The translations under genes and the position numbers were made by a program. Positions 1 to 7,218 of a stretch of 32,977 nucleotides of DNA are shown piece after piece. Numbering within the stretch: the stretch's first letter is position 1; each line of letters starts with the position of its first letter. Source of the stretch: Pseudomonadales bacterium. GTDB taxonomy: Bacteria; Pseudomonadota; Gammaproteobacteria; Pseudomonadales; Azotimanducaceae. The stretch covers positions 1 through 32,977 of the forward strand of contig JAHRVQ010000070.1 of NCBI GenBank assembly GCA_019090615.1, read 5' to 3'. The notes beneath the pieces were generated by a model, which saw only the letters and a program-made list of their open reading frames with translations, was not told the origin of the DNA and ran no database searches.

Positions 1-45
1 ACACTTCTAGCTTCGTCGGCAGCGTCAGATGTGTATAAGAGACAG
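1..45 (+). other. Untrimmed Illumina/Nextera adapter (artefact)
   Basis: Bases 13-45 match the Nextera read-1 transposase adapter, ending in the 19-bp Tn5 mosaic end AGATGTGTATAAGAGACAG at 27-45. Bases 1-4 (ACAC) match the 3' end of the P5 primer. Bases 5-12 (TTCTAGCT) sit exactly where the 8-base i5 index lies, and I recall this as Nextera XT index S515. Genomic sequence therefore begins at 46. Nothing in this stretch is biological, and it should be trimmed before any homology or promoter analysis. Confidence 0.97.
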
Positions 46-715
46 ATATCTGGGGTGAAACGCCCACAAAATACATCAGTCGCAATTGCCACATCAGGAA
101 TATCGTTTTTAATATACCCTGCTGCTCCCAACGTCGGCTAGAAGTCACCAATGGCTCGGTAATCCGGAATGGCCGGGAAATTTTAAGTAGCCGTTTACTA
201 ATATCAATATCTTCCATCAGGCGCAAATAGCTATAACCACCAATGCGTTCAAATACCGACTTCTCGATAAATATCGCCTGGTCACCGGTACAGATACCGG
301 TTAGCCAGGATCGATTATTCATCATTATTTCTATCAGGCGGAACATCGGATGACTGCCGCTCAAGCGAACATCAAATCGCCCCCAAACACGCTTAGAAGG
401 TACAAATTGAGCCAACAACAAGTCAATAAAGTTTACTGGGATGCGTGTATCCGCATGTAGAAAAAGTAAAATCTCACCTGTCGCCACCCTTGCACCCACA
501 TTCATCTGCAAAGACCGATCTGACACCGTCTCAATCAACTGACAATAATCAATGCTTTCCACAAATGTTTCAACAACAGACACAGTCGCATCTTCACTGC
601 CGCCATCAACCACAATTACCTCTACCCCAGGATAATCCAGCTGGGCCAACAAATTTTCTATAACGGCGGCCTCATTTAGGACAGGTAAAATAATTGATAA
701 ATGTGGTTTATTCAT
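46..715 (-). CDS. Family 2 glycosyltransferase, TIGR04283-like (3' end missing)
   Basis: Reading leftward from the ATG at 713-715 the frame is open for 223 codons until it meets adapter sequence, so the C-terminus is lost to the contig edge. The protein begins MNKPHLSIILPVLNEAAVIE, the usual GT-A nucleotide-sugar start. It continues with VEVIVVDGGSEDAT and a metal-binding LLFLHADT motif, then TGDQAIF and RLMEDIDISKRL acceptor-side motifs. These fit the glycosyltransferases found beside ArsS-type radical SAM genes (TIGR04283, 'rSAM/selenodomain-associated transferase 2'). It starts 22 bp after the ArsS stop on the same strand, so the two are very likely cotranscribed. An inferred role is sugar transfer in arsenosugar-type metabolism; the acceptor is unknown. 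Confidence 0.85.
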
Positions 716-737
716 ACTCAGTTTATCACCACCTGCA

Positions 738-1742
738 TCAACTGAGTGCCCCGCCGCAACTACTGCCCTGACCCGCTGTACAGGCATAACAATGCTCTCC
801 TGTAATGATGGGGTTGTCTGTTAACGATTGATCTAGCAACTGTTTTAGATGTACCGGCATTTTCTTAGTTACATCTGTGACGATTGGCTCATTAACAGCA
901 GATCGGTTCGGCTCGATTATTGGCATGGCCAACATTTGATTAAAATCACAATCATAGACAAAACCCTGGTAATCAACACTTATCAGGTTGCGGCACATCA
1001 CGGTATCCAGGTTCTCCGCAACAAATGCACCGCGTAATAATTGCATATAATCCACATATTGACCCTTGGCCAATAACCGTGCACCGAATCTCTGGATGGG
1101 CATATTGGCCAGCACAAACAGTTCATTAAAAATGATCCCATGTGTCTCACCAAGGGATTGCCGATACTCTGCCTGTAACGATTGTTGCTCTGGTGGCAAA
1201 ACCGCATCATCCGGGTTGAAGACAAGGTTTAACATCAACTCGCCAGAGTCATTGCCATAGCCTACAGCATTTAACTTTTTCAACCCGGCAACACTCTCCT
1301 GATAGACACCCTTGCCACGCTGTTTATCGACATTTTGTTCCATATAACAAGGTAAGGAGGCCACTACCACAACCTGGTTTTGAACAAAAAATTCTGGCAA
1401 ATATTCGTAACCTGGCTCCTCAAGGATTGTCGGGTTACAACGATCCATGACAACAACATCAAGTTTTCTAGCCTCTGTGACCAGATACCGAAACTGTGGA
1501 TTCATTTCCGGCGAACCGCCGGTAAGATCTAATAAACCTATTTTATGCCTTTGCAAAAATTCCAGCACCTGCTCAACAGTTTCATGGTCCATCAACTCTG
1601 TCCGATCCGGACCTGCATTCACATGACAGTGGGTACAACTTAAATTACATAGATAACCTAAATTAACCTGCAGGGTATCCAGTTGACCACGGCGGATTGG
1701 TGGAAAATCTGAATCGAGTAATAAGGGTCGAGTATCTTGCAT
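738..1742 (-). CDS. arsS: Arsenosugar-type radical SAM/Cys-rich protein ArsS
   Basis: This 334-residue radical SAM enzyme carries the [4Fe-4S] motif C32-x3-C36-x2-C39 in GYLCNLSCTHCHVNAGP. A glycine-rich SAM segment DLTGGSPEMNP follows. The C-terminus is Cys-rich and typical of the family (EHCYACTAGQGSSCGG), where extra cysteines are thought to bind a second cluster or the substrate. Family knowledge: ArsS proteins join a 5'-deoxyadenosyl group to methylated arsenic in arsenosugar biosynthesis. I chose the ATG at 1740-1742; a GTG at 1803-1805 in the same frame would add 21 residues unlike the family start. No clear Shine-Dalgarno sequence precedes either start. The glycosyltransferase follows after 22 bp. 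No arsM methyltransferase is visible here, so the substrate source must lie elsewhere. Confidence 0.88.
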   Translation of the reverse strand: MQDTRPLLLDSDFPPIRRGQLDTLQVNLGYLCNLSCTHCHVNAGPDRTELMDHETVEQVLEFLQRHKIGLLDLTGGSPEMNPQFRYLVTEARKLDVVVMDRCNPTILEEPGYEYLPEFFVQNQVVVVASLPCYMEQNVDKQRGKGVYQESVAGLKKLNAVGYGNDSGELMLNLVFNPDDAVLPPEQQSLQAEYRQSLGETHGIIFNELFVLANMPIQRFGARLLAKGQYVDYMQLLRGAFVAENLDTVMCRNLISVDYQGFVYDCDFNQMLAMPIIEPNRSAVNEPIVTDVTKKMPVHLKQLLDQSLTDNPIITGEHCYACTAGQGSSCGGALS

Positions 1743-1808
1743 AATTGGGTTCAACTTGTTTTCTAAAATTAGAGCACATCTGATACTGGGGCTGATCCAC
1801 AGCACTTT

Positions 1809-1840
1809 TATAGAAGATGGCCCTTATAGAAGATGGCCCT
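1809..1840 (+). repeat. 16-bp perfect tandem duplication upstream of arsS
   Basis: The unit TATAGAAGATGGCCCT occurs at 1809-1824 and again, without change, at 1825-1840. It lies between arsS and the CoA-binding gene, about 70 bp upstream of the chosen arsS start. A perfect repeat implies a recent duplication. Confidence 0.9.
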
Positions 1841-2009
1841 CCCGATAAACGTTAACAAAGACCAGTTAAGTATCTGATTAGGTGCTATTTGGCCAGGCGC
1901 TATATAAAACCAGGTGCCATAAAACCATGTGGACTTTCGTCTCCGTGGTTAATAGACCCAGCGACCAGACATAATATTACAGGCCAAACCAGCGCCTACC
2001 GACAAAAGA

Positions 2010-2396
2010 CTAGCAGTAATAACCATGCTCAATTTTAGTACACTTATCCTCCACTACAGCAATGCCCGCCGCCTCTAACTGCGTCCGCGCCTGTGGGCTG
2101 CCTATACCCAACTGCATCCAGAAACAACTTATTTCCAACTTAATGGCCGGTTGTACAAAAGGCATTATATTCTCGCTACGCTGAAATATGTTGACCATAT
2201 CCACGGCTACCGGGATCGATTGCAAATCTGGATAACAGGTCAGGCCAAGGATTTCATCATATCGAGGATTAACCGGTATCACATTATAGTGCGGCATCAG
2301 ATACTGAGCCACACCGTAACTTGCTTTAACCGGATTATCAGATAACCCGACAATGGCGATTGTTTTTGTCTGTGCAAATATTTGTTTTATATCCAT
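2010..2396 (-). CDS. CoA-binding domain protein (YccU-like)
   Basis: A complete 128-residue Rossmann-fold protein of the CoA_binding_2 family, related to the CoA-binding part of succinyl-CoA synthetase alpha. The N-terminal nucleotide-binding strand and loop is IAIVGLSDNPVKASYGVAQYL-like, with the usual Gly-Leu-Ser-x-Asn-Pro and later Ser-Tyr. The middle holds VIPVNPRYDEILG and the C-terminal half CFWMQLGIGSPQA, where the family has W-x-Q-x-G. The end IEHGYYC is also typical. Length matches stand-alone family members, whose cellular role is not settled. It lies 267 bp upstream of arsS on the same strand, separated by the tandem duplication, so cotranscription is uncertain. Confidence 0.9.
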   Translation of the reverse strand: MDIKQIFAQTKTIAIVGLSDNPVKASYGVAQYLMPHYNVIPVNPRYDEILGLTCYPDLQSIPVAVDMVNIFQRSENIMPFVQPAIKLEISCFWMQLGIGSPQARTQLEAAGIAVVEDKCTKIEHGYYC

Positions 2397-2742
2397 AACC
2401 GCTATTAAGCCGTCTCAAGGGGATGGGATCAAGCTGTTTGTCGCCGGTGAAACAGCGCATTCGGCAAAAACCAAATTGATAAAAAGCACTGACATTTAGA
2501 CTATTAGATGCCACCCGTAATACTCAACCACCGAAGCCGCATCTAATTCATAACAAATGGTCAATTATTTTAGCAAAAAGCACTAATCACAAAAAATCTC
2601 AGCCGGTATTATTTAACGATCACAACGGCCTTACTAACCAAATTTAGAATAATGAGACTTGGTTTGCACATTAACCAGGGTTGATTGCAACCGTAACATA
2701 CACATATGATGCATCGAAAACAGCCACAATGGCATTCCAGAA
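2397..2742. other. Divergent intergenic region, no gene seen
   Basis: This 346-bp gap separates the leftward CoA-binding gene from the rightward TauD-like gene and should hold both promoters. The direct repeat AAAAAGCACT occurs at about 2493 and 2575. I see no convincing pair of -35 and -10 boxes, no RNA gene and no coding frame that resembles a protein. Confidence 0.5.
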
Positions 2743-3618
2743 ATGAGACAACCAACCCCCTCAATTGATATTCAACCCCTGTCCATCCATATTGGGGCCT
2801 TAATAAACGGTGTAGATTTAAGCAGCCCATTAAGTCAGCAGCAGATTACAGAATTAAGACAAGCACTACTTCGCTGGAAGGTGCTGTTGTTTAGAGATCA
2901 ACCACTAAACCACCAACAACATATTGATTTTGCACGCCAGTTTGGTGACCCAACACCCGGCCATGTGCTTTTTGGCGGCGAACAATCTCATCCTGAAATT
3001 TATTCTATTGCCAAGGAACGTGCCGCAAACAAAAATCGCCATCTGGCCCAACGCAGGCCCTGGTCTGGCTGGCATACTGACATTACCGCAGCGGTAAACC
3101 CACCCTGGGCCTCAATATTGCGCGGCGTAGTGGTCCCACCCTATGGTGGCGACACCCAATGGACCAATCTAGCCGCTGCCTACGCCAGCTTATCTGCGCC
3201 CATTAAGGAATTTATAAACCACCTGCAGGCAGAGCACCGCCTGAAGGCGGGTGAACAAGCCCTGGCAAGCTTGCATCCACTCGTTACTATGCACCCCGAT
3301 ACCGCAGAACCTACGCTCTTTGTTAGCCCGTCGTTCATTAAGTCCATTCCCAGCCTACTGCCCCATGAAGGTCAGAAAATTCTGGAATTATTATGGGAGC
3401 AGGCAATTCGGCCAGAATACACAGTCAGGTTTAAATGGGAACCTGATAGCCTGGCCTTCTGGGATAATAGGAGCACAGCACACCTGGCACCCACGGACAT
3501 ATTTGATTCAGACTTTGAACGGCAGTTTTACCGGGTAACACTCAATGGCATACCCCTGACAGGAATCAACGGGCAGGGGTCTGAATCAATTGTAGGCGAG
3601 CCAATAGGTGCTTTTTAA
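2743..3618 (+). CDS. TauD/TfdA-family Fe(II)/2-oxoglutarate dioxygenase
   Basis: A complete 291-residue non-heme iron dioxygenase. The facial triad is visible: H111 and D113 in SGWHTDITAAVNPP, and H247 in FWDNRSTAHLAP. The 2-oxoglutarate-binding arginine is R264 in ERQFYRVTLNG, with R260 at the usual spacing. The N-terminus (IHIGALINGVDLSSPLS) is the standard TauD-family start, and length is normal. Family members hydroxylate sulfonates, phenoxy acids, carnitine precursors or other small acids. The substrate cannot be told from sequence, and no sulfonate transporter or regulator is adjacent. No strong ribosome binding site precedes the ATG. I do not assign tauD as the symbol. Confidence 0.9.
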   Translation: MRQPTPSIDIQPLSIHIGALINGVDLSSPLSQQQITELRQALLRWKVLLFRDQPLNHQQHIDFARQFGDPTPGHVLFGGEQSHPEIYSIAKERAANKNRHLAQRRPWSGWHTDITAAVNPPWASILRGVVVPPYGGDTQWTNLAAAYASLSAPIKEFINHLQAEHRLKAGEQALASLHPLVTMHPDTAEPTLFVSPSFIKSIPSLLPHEGQKILELLWEQAIRPEYTVRFKWEPDSLAFWDNRSTAHLAPTDIFDSDFERQFYRVTLNGIPLTGINGQGSESIVGEPIGAF

Positions 3619-3885
3619 CGACCCTGACGTCTATGCCCTATTTAGTCTCGACTTCATCTAACGATTACTCGGATCTGCATTATCATGAACTGTAGACATC
3701 ACATTTACCCTCTCTGGCAGGATAGTTGTCACCCCTTAATAAATAGCAAAATACAGTAGAGGGCGATTGAGGATAACGTGGGTTATGAGTATCACATTTA
3801 TAGCTCATGATAAGAGATTTTGCGGGCTATATAAGTCTATTTAAAACCCACAAAAAACCAAACCGATCGCGCTGAACAAGTTTAA

Positions 3886-3962
3886 TGGCGCCCTGAACAG
3901 GAGTCGAACCTGTGACCCTCCGCTTAGGAGGCGGATGCTCTATCCGGCTGAGCTACCAGGGC
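3886..3962 (-). tRNA. tRNA-Arg (anticodon CCT)
   Basis: The reverse complement folds into a complete 77-nt cloverleaf with encoded CCA (3886-3888). The acceptor stem pairs GCCCTGG with TCAGGGC, and the discriminator base is G. The D arm is GCTC/GAGC and the anticodon stem TCCGC/GCGGA around loop CTCCTAA, giving anticodon CCT, which reads AGG. The T arm is ACAGG-TTCGACT-CCTGT. It stands alone between rightward genes. The 3' flank on its strand is T-rich (about 3850-3858 reversed) but I find no clear terminator stem. Confidence 0.97.
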
Positions 3963-4337
3963 GTGGCGGGCATTGTAGCAGAAGATCGATACCTTTATAG
4001 GGTTTAGCAGACCATAATCCGTCGATATGAAAACCTTGGTCATTCGTGCAAGTTGGTACAAGTCATACGGCCAGCCCCATCTTCTGCAACATTAGCTGAC
4101 CCCATATCTATTGCACCCAATTACTCATCTACAGACACTTGCGCCATAAACCGCATATATAAGCGCACCATAATAAGGCCCTGCTATCTATCTCCGCTTG
4201 ACATTTATCGCTATTAAAACAATTATTCGCAGCGGTCTAACATTAGTGCACATGCCAAAGTACGAATTAACGACATGTAGCATTCTATGCTCAAATCTAA
4301 AAACACCTATTAATTAGCAAAGGAAGGTTTATTAATT
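3963..4337. other. Intergenic region upstream of the adhesin
   Basis: A 375-bp gap between the leftward tRNA and the rightward adhesin gene. It should contain both promoters. Only the adhesin promoter candidate at 4198-4226 is recognisable; no further gene or RNA is seen. Confidence 0.5.
4198..4226 (+). promoter_or_regulatory. Candidate sigma-70 promoter of the adhesin gene
   Basis: A perfect -35 box TTGACA at 4198-4203 is followed after 17 bp by AATTAT (4221-4226), which matches four of six -10 positions. A leader of roughly 100 nt would precede the adhesin start at 4338. A Shine-Dalgarno-like AGGAAGG lies just before that start. Confidence 0.5.
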
Positions 4338-6260
4338 ATGGCAATAAAATCGAATAAAATTCTACAACCGAGGCTGCTCGCCATGATTGGCATCATCGGT
4401 CTGGCATTGAGTTATTCTCAGGCACAGGCAGACGCTACCGCAGATTGCAATACTGGCACAGGTGCAGACTCAACTGAATGCGGCACAAATGCAACTGCCT
4501 CAGCAGAAACATCAGTTGCCATCGGCAATCTAGCCACCGCCTCCGCTGTTGATGCGATTGCGATTGGCGATCAGGCAGCAGCAAGTGCAACCAACTCCAC
4601 CGCTGTTGGCGGTGAAAGCGTTGCCAGCGCACTCGCAGGACAGGCATTTGGCTGGCAAGCAATGGCAACTGGTGAACGCTCAGCGGCAATTGGTCACCTG
4701 GCAGCAGCCAGCGGTTTACGTTCAACAGCTGTGGGTGAAGCTGCCATGGCAACCATGGAAACATCAACTGCTGTCGGTAATTTGTCAGTCGCCAGCAATA
4801 CTGATGCGGTAGCAATTGGCGATATAGCAACAGCTAGCGGCCTCAACTCAACTGCTGTGGGTAGTGAAAGTGTTGCCAGCGGCATTGCAGGCCAGGCTTT
4901 CGGCTGGCGCGCTATGGCAACTGGCGACCGTTCGGCGGCGCTGGGTCACCTGGCACTTGCCAGTGGTTTACGCTCAACAGCTGTGGGCGAAAATGCCATG
5001 GCAACCATGGAAACATCAATTTCAATGGGTAACGACTCTGCTGCAACCGCAGTTGATGCCATTGCAATTGGCGATCAGGCCATGGCAAGTGGCACCAACT
5101 CTACTGCTGTCGGTGGTGAAAGTGTCGCCAGCGGTCTTGCTGGCCAGGCATTTGGCTGGCGTGCTATGGCGACTGGCGAGCGCTCCGCAGCGCTTGGTCA
5201 CCTGGCAGTAGCCAGTGGTTTACGCTCAACCGCCGTCGGTGAAAATGCCATGGCAACCATGGAAACATCAACCGCAGTGGGTAATTTGTCAGTCGCCAGC
5301 AACACTGATGCGGTAGCAATTGGCGATCTAGCAACAGCCAGCGGTCTCAACTCAACCGCAGTCGGCAGTGAAAGTGTTGCTAGCGGCATTGCAGGCCAGG
5401 CTTTTGGCTGGCGCGCAATGGCAACTGGCGACCGTTCGGCGGCGCTGGGTCACCTGGCACTTGCCAGCGGTTTACGCTCAACTGCCGTGGGTGAAAATGC
5501 TATGGCAACCATGGAAACATCAATTTCAGTGGGTAACGACGCTGCTGCAACCGCAGTTGACGCGATTGCAATTGGCGATCAGGCCATGGCAAGTGGCACC
5601 AACTCTACTGCTGTCGGCGGTGAAAGTATTGCTAGCGGACTTGCAGGCCAGGCCTTCGGCTGGCGCGCAATGGCGACCGGCGAGCGCTCTGCAGCACTTG
5701 GACATTTAGCCATGGCAACCGGTTTACGCTCAACTGCCGTTGGTGAAGCTGCTGAAGCCACGGGCATAGAAGCCACTGCACTCGGCAACCTGGCAAATGC
5801 TGCGTTTGATTTTTCAACCGCCATTGGTACTGGTGCAACCACAACCCGCGTCAACCAAATATCGCTGGGTACCAGCACCTCAACCTATACCACTGCCGGC
5901 ATTACCTCAGCCGCCAGTCGGTCAGCCCAAACAGGTCCTCTGCAACTAGTCACAACTGACGTAAATGGCAATCTCGCCAGCGATAACGGTTTTCTCTACA
6001 ACCGATTAAGTAAATTAGACAGAGACTTTGATGTTGTTAATGAAGGTGTTGCGATGGCATTGGCGCTAGATAGCCCCAGCATTCCTCAGGGCAGTAAATT
6101 TGCCATTAGTGCCGGCGTGGGTAGTTTTGATAGCGCCGAAGCTGTTTCATTCGCCGCTTCATTTCGTGGTAGCAGTCGATTTGTCTGGTCAGCCGGCCTG
6201 GGCGTTGGTCTGGACCGCGGCAAAGTGGGTGGCCGAGCAGGTGTTCAATACGCCTGGTAA
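4338..6260 (+). CDS. Trimeric autotransporter adhesin (YadA-like)
   Basis: A complete 640-residue type Vc autotransporter. Residues 1-31 are a signal peptide ending AQA, and two cysteines (C37, C48) follow. Residues 57-476 are a head of 14-residue YadA-type repeats (pattern STAVGxxxxAxG) without a single insertion or deletion. They are arranged as five 84-residue modules of six repeats, each with one copy of a distinctive AGQAFGWxAMATG repeat. Two more degenerate repeats and a connector (PLQLVTTDVNGNLASDNG) lead to an 88-residue C-terminal YadA anchor (553-640) ending GVQYAW. The anchor forms a trimeric outer-membrane barrel in this family. There is almost no coiled-coil stalk, so the head should sit close to the membrane. 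A role in attachment is inferred. A hairpin terminator candidate follows. Confidence 0.92.
   Translation: MAIKSNKILQPRLLAMIGIIGLALSYSQAQADATADCNTGTGADSTECGTNATASAETSVAIGNLATASAVDAIAIGDQAAASATNSTAVGGESVASALAGQAFGWQAMATGERSAAIGHLAAASGLRSTAVGEAAMATMETSTAVGNLSVASNTDAVAIGDIATASGLNSTAVGSESVASGIAGQAFGWRAMATGDRSAALGHLALASGLRSTAVGENAMATMETSISMGNDSAATAVDAIAIGDQAMASGTNSTAVGGESVASGLAGQAFGWRAMATGERSAALGHLAVASGLRSTAVGENAMATMETSTAVGNLSVASNTDAVAIGDLATASGLNSTAVGSESVASGIAGQAFGWRAMATGDRSAALGHLALASGLRSTAVGENAMATMETSISVGNDAAATAVDAIAIGDQAMASGTNSTAVGGESIASGLAGQAFGWRAMATGERSAALGHLAMATGLRSTAVGEAAEATGIEATALGNLANAAFDFSTAIGTGATTTRVNQISLGTSTSTYTTAGITSAASRSAQTGPLQLVTTDVNGNLASDNGFLYNRLSKLDRDFDVVNEGVAMALALDSPSIPQGSKFAISAGVGSFDSAEAVSFAASFRGSSRFVWSAGLGVGLDRGKVGGRAGVQYAW
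4506..5765 (+). repeat. 252-bp modules in the adhesin head, with a 504-bp higher-order repeat
   Basis: Five in-frame modules of exactly 252 bp run 4506-4757, 4758-5009, 5010-5261, 5262-5513 and 5514-5765. Modules 2 and 4 are close copies of each other, and so are 3 and 5, which makes a 504-bp unit (4758-5261) repeated at 5262-5765. Module 1 is more diverged but aligns best with the 3/5 type (VDAIAIGDQA, ATNSTAVGGE). The alternating order indicates that a two-module block was duplicated once, as expected from unequal recombination. Confidence 0.9.
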
Positions 6261-6321
6261 GTCATTACTTCGCTTATATGCGTCTAATTCAGGGCCCTGT
6301 TACCTGACAACAACCTCACTA

Positions 6322-6358
6322 AGCACCCCCACCCCCGTTTAACAGGGGTGAGGGTGCT
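6322..6358 (+). terminator. Candidate terminator hairpin after the adhesin
   Basis: A 14-bp inverted repeat with one mismatch, AGCACCCCCACCCC against GGGGTGAGGGTGCT, encloses a 9-nt loop. It starts 62 bp after the adhesin stop. Only a weak AATTTAT follows instead of a run of T, so it may be a poor intrinsic terminator or a transcript-stabilising hairpin. Confidence 0.6.
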
Positions 6359-6400
6359 AATTTATCAGGAGATTAAAGCTAATTGTTTATTCAAGCGCAG

Positions 6401-6445
6401 TATCATCAATGGCAGTATTGTCAATGGCAGTTTTAGCAATAAATG
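6401..6445 (+). repeat. 15-bp imperfect tandem repeat at the start of the next frame
   Basis: Three 15-bp units lie at 6401-6415, 6416-6430 and 6431-6445. The first two share TCAATGGCAG; the third is more diverged. The repeat creates both the ATG at 6409 and the in-frame ATG at 6424, which weakens either as the true start of the following gene. Confidence 0.7.
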
Positions 6446-7041
6446 CCTTGCCAAAGAAATCATTGTCACAACAACTTTTACGCCGTTTAATGCCACATTT
6501 ATTATTCCGTTCATTCCGTTTTTTGCCCCATTTTTTATCAGGTGCCTTATCCATCCCCCTATCTAGCCCTTTATCCAGTCCCTTAATTAGAAAAATCTTA
6601 GTCAAGCTGACTCTGGCCCTCTGCTGCACTAGCTTGATACTCCCAGCAACAGCCAGCGCAGCGCAAGATCCAGTCTACGCTCGGCTCGCCTGGAGCACCA
6701 TGATAACGCTGGATAATGCCAATCGAACGGGCGACTATTCAGTACTGCACGCCCTCAGTGCACCCAACTTTCAAACCAACAATACTGTGGGTAGCCTGTA
6801 CGATAGTTTTCGCAGCCTACGCGAAAACCAGGTAGATATTGGCCGTGCCATACTAATAAACCCTACCTTTTATATCCCCCCTGCGGTGGACAAAAACGGC
6901 CTGCTCCGACTTAGAGGCGGTTTTGAAACCAGGCCTATGGCAATTCGCTTTGATATATTATTTGAACGCTCTAATACTGGCTGGCATATCTTTGCACTAT
7001 CGGTGATTGAAACTGAAAGCAGCACAAAAGCACCACGTTAG
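6409..7041 (+). CDS. Exported protein of unknown function, possibly NTF2-like
   Basis: The frame gives 210 residues, but only the part from about residue 62 looks like a conserved protein. A signal-peptide-like stretch (IRKILVKLTLALCC, then LPATASA with an Ala-x-Ala site) precedes a mature domain of about 125 residues starting AQDPVYARLAWSTM. That domain has an early helix with NRTGDYSVLHALSAP, a middle strand rich in hydrophobic residues, and an end WHIFALSVIE. This order resembles NTF2/SnoaL-like folds, a weak call made from pattern alone. The first 60 residues come from short DNA repeats, and no good start with a ribosome binding site lies close to the signal peptide; ATG 6490 is another choice. 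It follows the adhesin on the same strand, with no known partner. Confidence 0.6.
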   Translation: MAVLSMAVLAINALPKKSLSQQLLRRLMPHLLFRSFRFLPHFLSGALSIPLSSPLSSPLIRKILVKLTLALCCTSLILPATASAAQDPVYARLAWSTMITLDNANRTGDYSVLHALSAPNFQTNNTVGSLYDSFRSLRENQVDIGRAILINPTFYIPPAVDKNGLLRLRGGFETRPMAIRFDILFERSNTGWHIFALSVIETESSTKAPR

Positions 7042-7218
7042 TTAGCATCAACTTACGTGCCATCATCGATTTTTCTGAGCACCAGCAAAATATATTGCAC
7101 TAAGTCATCTTCGAATCAGCTGCGACCAGGCTAAGCAAAGCGACCGAAAAATGCCGTACCTGCTATGCCCATAGCTGATAAAGTACGGTCAATAAAAACC
7201 CACACAAGGAAACAGTCA

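Noticed and set aside
445-663. Plus-strand frame of 72 codons over the left end
   Set aside because: It is antisense to the glycosyltransferase, which has clear family motifs on the minus strand. The plus-strand translation is His/Pro/Gln-rich and resembles nothing.
3741-3812. Possible hairpin TTATGAG/CTCATGATAA between TauD and the tRNA
   Set aside because: The stem has only five or six secure pairs and bulges, with no T tract, so it does not pass as a terminator.
4435-5878. Several long frames in other readings of the adhesin gene, on both strands
   Set aside because: The 14-residue repeats make all frames repetitive and nearly free of stops. The real frame has a signal peptide, head repeats and a membrane anchor.
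6387-6629. Minus-strand Lys/Asp-rich frame of 80 codons
   Set aside because: The GLDKGLDRGMDK pattern arises from the short DNA repeats in this stretch; it lacks a start signal and protein-like features.
7165-7218. Longer start for the alpha/beta hydrolase
   Set aside because: The 18 extra residues are basic and unlike the family, and the ATG at 7219 has a better ribosome binding site.
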